Assembly: GCA_946479995.1 (NCBI GenBank)
Contig: CAMLIU010000116.1
Span: 1-5,829, forward strand
Direction of reading: 5' to 3'
DNA length: 5,829 nucleotides
Source: an uncultured Gemmatimonadota bacterium
GTDB lineage: Bacteria; Gemmatimonadota; Gemmatimonadetes; Gemmatimonadales; Gemmatimonadaceae
This document shows positions 1 to 5,154 of the stretch, one piece after another (within the stretch, counting starts at the first letter, position 1; each line of letters opens with the position of its first letter). The notes below the pieces were generated by a model. That model had not been told where the DNA came from. It ran no database searches and saw only the letters and a program-made list of their open reading frames with translations. Made by a program: the position numbers and the translations under genes.

Positions 1-744
1 CTCGAGAACATCGAGAGCATCGTGCTCGCCTCGGACGCGGTCATGGTCGCCCGCGGCGACCTCGGCGTGGAGCTGCCGTTCGAGGAGGTGCCGATCGCCC
101 AGAAGCGCATCATCTCGCTCTGCAACCGCCTCGGCCGGCCCGTGATCACGGCGACGCAGATGCTCGAATCGATGATCACCCACCCGCGGCCCACGCGCGC
201 CGAGGCGAGCGACGTGGCGAACGCGATCCTCGACGGCACGGACGCGGTGATGCTCTCGGCCGAGACGGCCGCCGGGCAGTATCCGCGGCTCGCCGTCGAG
301 GCGATGTCGCGCATCATCCAGGAGATCGAGAAGCATCCGCGCCGCATCCGTGTCGATGACCGGAACACCGAGGGGATGGCGGTCTCCACCGAGCATGCCA
401 TCGCCGCCGCCGCCACGAGCGCCGTCCGGAGCCTCGATGCGCCCACGCTCATCGTCTTCACGAAGAGCGGCTTCTCCGCCCGTGTCGTGGCGTCACACCG
501 TCCGGGGGTGCCCATCCTCGTGCTGACCGATCAGGATCGCACGTACCGGCAGCTCGCCCTCGTGTGGGGGGTGGTGCCGTGCCTCGTGCGGCACTGCGAC
601 ACATATCAGGACATGGTGAAGCTGGCGCTGGATGCGGTGCGCGCGAGTGGCCTCGCCCGTCAGGGAGACCGCGTGGTCGTCACGGCGGGCGTTCCCTTCG
701 ACGTGCCGGGAACCACGAATCTCATGAAGGTCGAGACCGTATGA
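1..744 (+). CDS. pyk: Pyruvate kinase, C-terminal part (5' end outside window)
   Basis: Pyruvate kinase transfers phosphate from phosphoenolpyruvate to ADP, the last step of glycolysis, in the cytoplasm. The reading frame is open from base 1, so the gene starts upstream; 247 codons are visible of a protein that is usually about 470-480 residues. Counting from the first visible codon, the Mg/substrate region is at residues 11-24 (SDAVMVARGDLGVE), with the expected metal-ligand Asp at 12. The active-site Thr is at 52 in TATQMLESM. The block PRPTRAEASDVANAILDGTD (62-81) and the following VMLSAET are family hallmarks. Residues from about 120 form the C-terminal alpha/beta regulatory domain, ending in GTTNLMKVETV. 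The stop TGA (742-744) overlaps an ATG at 741, and the next large gene starts 28 nt later, so read-through into an operon is likely. I see no frameshift. The product is certain; its allosteric effectors cannot be read from this part. Confidence 0.97.
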   Translation, partial: LENIESIVLASDAVMVARGDLGVELPFEEVPIAQKRIISLCNRLGRPVITATQMLESMITHPRPTRAEASDVANAILDGTDAVMLSAETAAGQYPRLAVEAMSRIIQEIEKHPRRIRVDDRNTEGMAVSTEHAIAAAATSAVRSLDAPTLIVFTKSGFSARVVASHRPGVPILVLTDQDRTYRQLALVWGVVPCLVRHCDTYQDMVKLALDAVRASGLARQGDRVVVTAGVPFDVPGTTNLMKVETV

Positions 745-776
745 CGGCGGTCGGCAGCGCCGCACCCGCGGCGTGA
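741..776 (+). CDS. Possible 11-codon mini-ORF bridging pyk and the hydrolase gene
   Basis: This short frame encodes MTAVGSAAPAA. Its ATG shares bases with the pyk stop (ATGA at 741-744), and its own TGA shares bases with the GTG start of the next gene (GTGA at 773-776). A weak purine run, AAGG at 727-730, lies about 10 nt upstream of the ATG. The peptide has no recognisable motif. If translated, it most likely passes ribosomes from pyk to the hydrolase start, which has no Shine-Dalgarno of its own. This is an inference from geometry; in GC-rich DNA such a short frame could occur by chance. Confidence 0.35.
   Translation: MTAVGSAAPAA
758..773 (+). promoter_or_regulatory. GC hairpin occluding the hydrolase start codon
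   Basis: CGCCGC (758-763) and GCGGCG (768-773) are perfect complements separated by the loop ACCC. G757 with U774 could add a wobble pair. The 3' arm covers the place where a Shine-Dalgarno would lie and includes the first base of the GTG start at 773. There is no T-run after it, so it is not a classical terminator. It would hinder independent initiation unless ribosomes arriving from upstream melt it. Confidence 0.4.
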
Positions 777-1549
777 AGCTGACCTTCCTCGGCACGGGGA
801 CGAGCTTCGGGGTGCCCCAGCTCGGCTGCCACTGTGAGGTGTGCAGGTCGTCCGACCCCCGCGACCGGCGCTCGCGTGTCGGCGCCGCAATCGAGACGGA
901 TGGCGGAGAGGTGATCCTGATCGACACCCCGCCCGAGTTGCGCGTGCAGCTGCTGCGGGCGGGCATCACCCGCGTGGATGCCGTGCTCTACACGCATGGC
1001 CATGCAGATCATACGCATGGCATCGATGACCTGCGGGCGTTCACGGTGCTGCAGCGCCAGCACCTCCCGGTCTACGGCGCGCGCGACACGCTCGCCGGCC
1101 TCTCGCGGAAGTTCGACTACATCTTCGACGACGCGATCCGCGCGCTCCCCGGTACGTCCAAGCCCCAGGCGCGCGCGATCGAGCTCGAGCCCGGACGCAC
1201 GACGCGCATCGCCGGCGTGGACGTGACGGCGATACCGGTGCCGCATGGCCCTGTCACGGTATTTGCGTACCGCATCGGCGCACTCGCCTACGTGACGGAC
1301 GCCAAGCGCGTGCCCCCGGAGGCAGTGCGACAGTTGCGCGGTGCGCGCGTGCTGGTCGTGAATGCCCTGTTCCACGATCCGCATCCGTCGCACCTGAGCG
1401 TGAGCGAGGCGCTCGAGGTGGTGCATGAGGTTGGCGCGGCGCGGTCGTACCTCACGCACCTCACGCACGAGCGCTCCCACGCGGCGCTCGCCGCCGAGTT
1501 GCCGTCCGGCGTCGAGCCGGCCTACGACGGACTGGAAATCACCATCTGA
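773..1549 (+). CDS. Metallo-beta-lactamase-fold hydrolase, PhnP-like
   Basis: This is a cytoplasmic metal-dependent hydrolase of the beta-lactamase fold, probably a phosphodiesterase of the PhnP/RNase Z-like branch; its real substrate is unknown. The N-terminus has the strand and glycine loop LTFLGTGTSFGVPQLGC, followed by Cys19, Cys21 and Cys24 (CHCEVC), which in PhnP-type proteins bind a structural zinc. The metal motif HGHADH holds His75, His77, Asp79 and His80. Further likely ligands are His158 (PVPHGP), Asp176 (YVTDAK) and a C-terminal His in LTHLTHE (residues 227-233). At 258 residues the length is normal and the protein looks complete. I chose GTG 773 because it puts MKLTFLGTGTS directly at the start of the fold; no Shine-Dalgarno precedes it. 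It sits between pyk and pgi, which suggests co-expression with glycolysis. The family assignment is firm. The gene name phnP is not justified because no phosphonate genes are nearby. Confidence 0.9.
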   Translation: MKLTFLGTGTSFGVPQLGCHCEVCRSSDPRDRRSRVGAAIETDGGEVILIDTPPELRVQLLRAGITRVDAVLYTHGHADHTHGIDDLRAFTVLQRQHLPVYGARDTLAGLSRKFDYIFDDAIRALPGTSKPQARAIELEPGRTTRIAGVDVTAIPVPHGPVTVFAYRIGALAYVTDAKRVPPEAVRQLRGARVLVVNALFHDPHPSHLSVSEALEVVHEVGAARSYLTHLTHERSHAALAAELPSGVEPAYDGLEITI

Positions 1550-1559
1550 CCGCCTCCCG

Positions 1560-2963
1560 ATGATCCATCTCGACTATACCAACATGATGGCGCCGCCCAT
1601 CCAGGGAGGCATCACGGCGGCCGAGTGGAAGGACGCGACGGCGCGCTTTCGCGATGCGCACGCCGGCGTGGACCGGCTGCACGCCGACGGCGTGCTCGGC
1701 TTCCTCGACCTCCCCGACGACAAGGCGCTCCATGCCCAGGTGACGAGCTTCGTGCGGGGGCTGCGCGACCGGGACGGTGCCGGCTCGCTCACCGACGTCG
1801 TGGTGCTCGGGATCGGCGGCTCGGCCCTCGGCCCGATCGCGCTGCGCACGGCCCTCCGTCCGCCGCACTGGAACCTGCTGAGCGACGAGTCGCGCGCCGG
1901 CGAGCCGCGGCTGCACGTGCTCGACAACGTGGACCCGGCGAACATCACCTCGCTGCTCGATCGACTGGACCTGCATCGCGCGCTGTTCGTGGTGATCTCC
2001 AAGTCCGGCGGGACGGCGGAGACGATGGCGCAGTACCTCGTGGTCCGGGGCCGCCTCGATGCGGCGCTCGGACGAAAGGGAGCACGGCAGCGGCTCGTGT
2101 TCGTGACCGACCCGAAGAAGGGCGCGCTGCGCACGATCGCGAATGCGGAAGGGATCGCCGCGCTCGACATCCCGCCGAACGTGGGGGGGCGGTTCAGCGT
2201 GCTCACTCCCGTCGGCATCCTCCCGGCCGCGCTGATCGGTATCGACACGGCGGCATTGCTCGCCGGCGCCGGCCGCATGCGCGACCGCTGTCGGTCCGCC
2301 GCGCTCGCGGAGAACATCGCCGGCGCCTTTGCGGCGCTCCAGTTCCTGGCGGACACGAAGCACCACCGCCCGATCCAGGTGCTGATGCCCTACAGCGATG
2401 CGCTGCGCGACATGGCCGACTGGTTCGTCCAGCTGTGGGCGGAGAGCCTGGGCAAGCATCGCAAGCCGGACGATGCCGGCGTGGGGCCGACACCACTTGG
2501 CGCGCTGGGTGCCACCGACCAGCACAGCAAGGTGCAGCTCTTCATGGAAGGACCGCCCGACAAGACGGTCACCTTCATCGGGGTGGAGAAGGGGGTGCCA
2601 GCCGTGGAGATCCCGCGCCTGCACACGGACGTGCCCGAGCTGGCGTATCTCGGCGGCCACCAGCTCGGTGAGCTGCTGGACATCGAGCGCCGCGCCACGG
2701 CGGGGGCGCTGGCACGCCGCGGACGGCCGAACATGACGCTCACGCTCGAGCGGGTGGATGCCGCCCACGTGGGCGAGCTGATGATGCTCCTCGAGATCGC
2801 CACCGCCTACGCCGGACAGCTGTATGGCGTGAACGCCTTCGACCAGCCCGGCGTGGAGCTCGGGAAGCAGTTCACCTACGCGATGCTCGGTCGCGCCGAC
2901 GCCGAGCAGGCTCGGCAGGAATGGAACCTGCTTCCGAAATCCGATCCGGCGCGCGTGATCTGA
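1560..2963 (+). CDS. pgi: Glucose-6-phosphate isomerase
   Basis: This enzyme interconverts glucose-6-phosphate and fructose-6-phosphate in the cytoplasm, feeding glycolysis, gluconeogenesis and the pentose phosphate route. The 467-residue product is close to the roughly 450-residue Bacillus-type enzymes. It has two SIS-type sugar-phosphate domains. The first contains GIGGSALG (84-91), the phosphate loop SKSGGTAET (147-155) and GGRFSVLT (209-216). The catalytic residues by family alignment are Glu295 in WAESLGK, His322 in GATDQHSKVQ and Lys436 in ELGKQF, all present. The frame is open further upstream, but that part lies inside the preceding gene and has shadow-like composition. ATG 1560 gives the expected start MIHLDYTNMM. 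It is only 10 nt after the hydrolase stop and has no clear Shine-Dalgarno, so translation coupled to the hydrolase is likely. One detail: the phosphate loop reads SGGT where the better-known Bacillus-type form is SGTT. Confidence 0.97.
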   Translation: MIHLDYTNMMAPPIQGGITAAEWKDATARFRDAHAGVDRLHADGVLGFLDLPDDKALHAQVTSFVRGLRDRDGAGSLTDVVVLGIGGSALGPIALRTALRPPHWNLLSDESRAGEPRLHVLDNVDPANITSLLDRLDLHRALFVVISKSGGTAETMAQYLVVRGRLDAALGRKGARQRLVFVTDPKKGALRTIANAEGIAALDIPPNVGGRFSVLTPVGILPAALIGIDTAALLAGAGRMRDRCRSAALAENIAGAFAALQFLADTKHHRPIQVLMPYSDALRDMADWFVQLWAESLGKHRKPDDAGVGPTPLGALGATDQHSKVQLFMEGPPDKTVTFIGVEKGVPAVEIPRLHTDVPELAYLGGHQLGELLDIERRATAGALARRGRPNMTLTLERVDAAHVGELMMLLEIATAYAGQLYGVNAFDQPGVELGKQFTYAMLGRADAEQARQEWNLLPKSDPARVI

Positions 2964-3033
2964 TCCGCTGGGCGCGGCCTTGCCACGCTGCGCATGTCGG
3001 GCGAGCTTCACGAACTCCGGGGATGAACCCACC

Positions 3034-3048
3034 GCTGCCTGCGGCAGC
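3034..3048 (+). other. Small hairpin in the pgi-fba gap
   Basis: GCTGCC (3034-3039) and GGCAGC (3043-3048) form a perfect 6-bp stem with the 3-base loop TGC. No T-run follows, so it is a poor intrinsic terminator. It lies 10 nt upstream of the fba ribosome binding site and could be a 5' UTR structure or an operon-internal processing or attenuation point. The rest of the 106-nt gap (2964-3069) shows no convincing sigma-70 promoter; TTGCCA at 2980-2985 has no partner -10 at proper spacing. Confidence 0.3.
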
Positions 3049-3058
3049 TGTACCACCT

Positions 3059-3064
3059 AGAGGA
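3059..3064 (+). promoter_or_regulatory. Ribosome binding site of fba
   Basis: AGAGGA lies 5 nt before ATG 3070. It is the clearest Shine-Dalgarno in the window and fixes the fba start. Together with the 106-nt gap, it indicates that fba translation begins independently of pgi, unlike the closely joined genes around it. Confidence 0.75.
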
Positions 3065-3069
3065 TTGCA

Positions 3070-4479
3070 ATGCCGGATGTCGAGACCCTGAATGCGATCT
3101 TCGGTGACGCGGTGCGCGTCGCCGACGGCCGGCTCACCGTTGCGCGGGCAGAGGCGCTGGCATCGCCCGCGATGGACACCTTGATCCGGGCAGCCGTGTT
3201 CGGCGAGCCCGAGGAGCGGGAGTACGCCCGGTGGATGATCTGGGAGCTCGGCCAGGTGGTCGGTGTCCGTCCCGCGTCCATCAACGACCTCTACATGGCA
3301 CGCGGGCGTGGCGAAGTGCACGGGTTCACCGTGCCGGCCATCAACGTCCGCGGTGACTCGTACGACACGGCGCGGGCGATCTTCCGCACGGCGATCGCGA
3401 TGAAGGCCGGCGCCTTCATCCTCGAGATCGCCCGCTCGGAGATCGCCTACACCGCGCAGCGCCCGGCGGAGTACGTGTCCGTCCTGCTGGCGGCGGCGCT
3501 GCGCGAGGGGTTCCGCGGTCCGCTCTTCATCCAGGGTGATCACTTCCAGGTCAATCACAAGAAGTACGCGGCGGATCCGAAGCCCGAGGTGGACGCGGTG
3601 AAGGCGCTGGTGCGCGAGGCGGTCGGTGCCGGCTTCTACAACATCGACGTCGACACCTCCACGCTGGTTGACCTCGGGAAGAAGACCCTTGCCGAGCAGC
3701 AGCGGCTCAACTACGAGGTAGGGATCGACATCCTGCGCGAGGTCCGCGCGGCGGAGCCGCGAGGCGTCACGATCTCGGTGGGCGGAGAGATCGGCGAGGT
3801 AGGCACCCAGAACTCGACGGTGGAGGAGCTGGAGGCGTACATGGACGGCTTCAACGCCGCGCTGCCGGCGGGAATGGCGGGGCTGTCCAAGATCAGCGTG
3901 CAGAGCGGAACGTCGCATGGCGGCGTCGTGCTCGCCGACGGATCCATCGCCGACGTGAAGCTGGACCTCGACACGCTGGAGCGGCTGAGCCGCGTGGCGC
4001 GCGAGCGCTACGGGCTGGCCGGTGCGGTGCAGCACGGCGCCTCGACGCTCCCTGACAGCGCGTTCCACAACTTCCCGAAGCGGGAAACGGCCGAGATCCA
4101 CCTGGCGACGAACTTCCAGAACATGCTGTTCGATCACCTGCCGGCCAGCCTGCGCGACGAGATCTATCGCTGGCTGGGCGACAACGCGAAGGACGAGCGG
4201 AAGCCCACCGATTCCGACGAGCAGTTCTTCTACAAGACGCGGAAGAAGGCGCTCGGGCCGTTCAAGGAGCAGCTGTGGAACATGCCGGCGGACGCCAAGC
4301 AGGCGCTCGCCCGCGCGTACGACGAGAAGTTCCGCTTCCTCTTCGAGCAGCTGGCGATCGGCAACACGTCGGACATGGTCGCGCGGTACGTGAAACCGCC
4401 CGCCCAGCACCGGGTGATGCCGGTGGACGCGACGCCCGCGCACGTCGCGGCGCCGGACGATGCAGACCTCTCGGACTAG
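3070..4479 (+). CDS. fba: Class II (zinc) fructose-bisphosphate aldolase, long variant
   Basis: This is predicted to cleave fructose-1,6-bisphosphate reversibly to dihydroxyacetone phosphate and glyceraldehyde-3-phosphate. At 469 residues it is longer than usual (about 285-360). Residues 1 to about 80 are a helical N-terminal extension. The barrel begins near VHGFTVPAINV. Asp157-His158 in FIQGDHFQ match the catalytic Asp and zinc His of the LDH motif. Glu240 in GGEIGEVG is the conserved acidic residue, and His283 (SGTSHGG) and His322 (VQHGAST) fit the other two zinc ligands. NIDVDTS (191-197) lines up with the usual MIDGS-type strand. Where most class II enzymes carry NIDTD, this one reads HLATN (344-348), so the substrate-binding loop is divergent. 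About 100 further residues follow, ending in a low-complexity acidic tail. The superfamily is sure. Fructose-1,6-bisphosphate is the likeliest substrate, but tagatose bisphosphate or another ketose phosphate is possible. A good Shine-Dalgarno supports this start. Confidence 0.88.
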   Translation: MPDVETLNAIFGDAVRVADGRLTVARAEALASPAMDTLIRAAVFGEPEEREYARWMIWELGQVVGVRPASINDLYMARGRGEVHGFTVPAINVRGDSYDTARAIFRTAIAMKAGAFILEIARSEIAYTAQRPAEYVSVLLAAALREGFRGPLFIQGDHFQVNHKKYAADPKPEVDAVKALVREAVGAGFYNIDVDTSTLVDLGKKTLAEQQRLNYEVGIDILREVRAAEPRGVTISVGGEIGEVGTQNSTVEELEAYMDGFNAALPAGMAGLSKISVQSGTSHGGVVLADGSIADVKLDLDTLERLSRVARERYGLAGAVQHGASTLPDSAFHNFPKRETAEIHLATNFQNMLFDHLPASLRDEIYRWLGDNAKDERKPTDSDEQFFYKTRKKALGPFKEQLWNMPADAKQALARAYDEKFRFLFEQLAIGNTSDMVARYVKPPAQHRVMPVDATPAHVAAPDDADLSD

Positions 4480-5112
4480 ATGACCGAGGGGACGGAAGCC
4501 GGGGATGCGCGCGTCCTCTGGCTGGGAGTCGTGCAGCGGCTGATGGGCCGTGCCGCCCACGACGTGAAGGATTCGTTGAATGGTGTCGCCGTGAACCTGG
4601 AGGTCATCCGGTCGCGCGCCGCGCGCGAAGGCGCTCCGGCGGCGTCCATCGCGCCATTCGCCGAGGCGGCGGGGCAGCAGCTCGAGCGATTGACTAGCTT
4701 GCTGGAGGCGCTCCTCGCCGTGGCGCGGCCGGAGCGGGATCCGGTGAACGTGGGTGTGGCGCTGCGTCGCGTCGCGACGCTGTGCGCCGCCTCCTCGTCT
4801 GCCGACGATGCGAAGGTGGTGGTGGACGAGCTGCCGGCGGACGATGCGGTCACGCGGCTGCCGGCGGCAGCGGTCCGGCTGGCACTCGCGGCACCGTTGC
4901 TGGACGCGGTGCACGGGGGCGCGAACGGCGCCTCGCCGGTGCGGTGCTCGCTGCGGCTGGCGCCGGAGCAGGTCATTGTCAGCTTCGCCGCCGAGGGGCG
5001 CACGCTCCTCATGCCGGCGGAGGTGACGCGGGTGGTGCAGGACGCAGGAATCCGCTGGACCGAGGGAGTGCAGGAACAGGGAGTACTTTCACTGGCCTTT
5101 CCCCGCGCGTAA
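4480..5112 (+). CDS. Histidine-kinase-like protein with degenerate ATPase domain; possible phosphotransferase
   Basis: This 210-residue soluble protein has no signal peptide, membrane segment or sensor domain. Residues about 12-47 resemble the first helix of a histidine-kinase dimerisation domain, with an H-box around His27 ([19 protein letters not shown]). Residues about 60-84 form the second helix ([19 protein letters not shown]). The C-terminal part follows the kinase ATPase fold only loosely: the N-box segment [14 protein letters not shown] (131-144) has Ala138 and Asp142 where the two Asn should be, and no DxGxG or other G-box is visible. A DHp dimer with a dead ATPase-like domain of about 200 residues is the plan of Spo0B and ChpT, which pass phosphate between response regulators. 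It could also be a pseudokinase that modulates a partner. The ATG follows the fba TAG with no gap and has no Shine-Dalgarno, so translation is probably coupled to fba. A response regulator gene follows. The domain reading is good; the function is inferred. Confidence 0.7.
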   Translation: MTEGTEAGDARVLWLGVVQRLMGRAAHDVKDSLNGVAVNLEVIRSRAAREGAPAASIAPFAEAAGQQLERLTSLLEALLAVARPERDPVNVGVALRRVATLCAASSSADDAKVVVDELPADDAVTRLPAAAVRLALAAPLLDAVHGGANGASPVRCSLRLAPEQVIVSFAAEGRTLLMPAEVTRVVQDAGIRWTEGVQEQGVLSLAFPRA

Positions 5113-5115
5113 GCC

Positions 5116-5119
5116 GGAG
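5116..5119 (+). promoter_or_regulatory. Possible ribosome binding site of the second mini-ORF
   Basis: GGAG ends 5 nt before ATG 5125, a suitable spacing. It lies just after the TAA of the preceding gene (5110-5112). It supports translation of the 9-codon frame that runs into the regulator start. Confidence 0.3.
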
Positions 5120-5131
5120 TGCGCATGCGCA
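5120..5131 (+). repeat. Perfect 12-bp palindrome TGCGCATGCGCA
   Basis: The sequence equals its own reverse complement over 12 bases, and the flanking bases do not extend the symmetry. It lies in the 38-nt gap between the kinase-like gene and the response regulator and contains the ATG of a mini-ORF. It could be a dimeric repressor site or a small RNA stem (TGCG/CGCA with loop CATG). Alternating GC-rich palindromes also arise by chance in such DNA. Confidence 0.3.
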
Positions 5132-5154
5132 GGCCATCGATCGAGGCAGAATGA
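5125..5154 (+). CDS. Possible 9-codon mini-ORF overlapping the regulator start
   Basis: The frame encodes MRRPSIEAE and stops at TGA 5152-5154, which overlaps the regulator ATG 5151 as ATGA. GGAG at 5116-5119 is suitably placed upstream. An in-frame GTG at 5119 is an alternative start. The peptide has no known motif. The arrangement repeats the one seen between pyk and the hydrolase and would deliver terminating ribosomes to the regulator start. It may still be coincidence. Confidence 0.28.
   Translation: MRRPSIEAE
5143..5146 (+). promoter_or_regulatory. Ribosome binding site of the response regulator
   Basis: GAGG lies 4 nt before ATG 5151, slightly close but usable. It supports this ATG, which also places the receiver domain at the very N-terminus as expected. 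Confidence 0.5.

Noticed and set aside
1425..1559. Possible N-terminal extension of pgi by 45 codons from an upstream in-frame ATG
   Set aside because: The extension lies mostly inside the hydrolase gene, is Arg/Ser/Thr/Pro-rich as in an off-frame read, and ATG 1560 gives the expected isomerase N-terminus.
1539..3056. A 505-codon open frame on the - strand covering pgi
   Set aside because: It has shadow-like composition, no motif, and fully overlaps a pgi gene with all catalytic residues intact.
2964..3058. Intrinsic terminator or sigma-70 promoter between pgi and fba
   Set aside because: The only clear stem (3034-3048) has no T-run, and TTGCCA at 2980 has no -10 element about 17 nt downstream. 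Neither can be supported from sequence alone.
4880..4900. TGGCAC...TTGC resembling a sigma-54 promoter
   Set aside because: The spacing is wrong: TTGC begins 6 nt too far from the first TGGCAC and 3 nt too near the overlapping GGCAC. It is also inside a coding region.
2872..4914. A 680-codon open frame on the - strand, antisense to fba and the kinase-like gene
   Set aside because: It is rich in Arg, His, Val and Leu with no domain or motif and crosses two well-supported + strand genes. Long antisense frames are expected in GC-rich DNA because stop codons are rare there.
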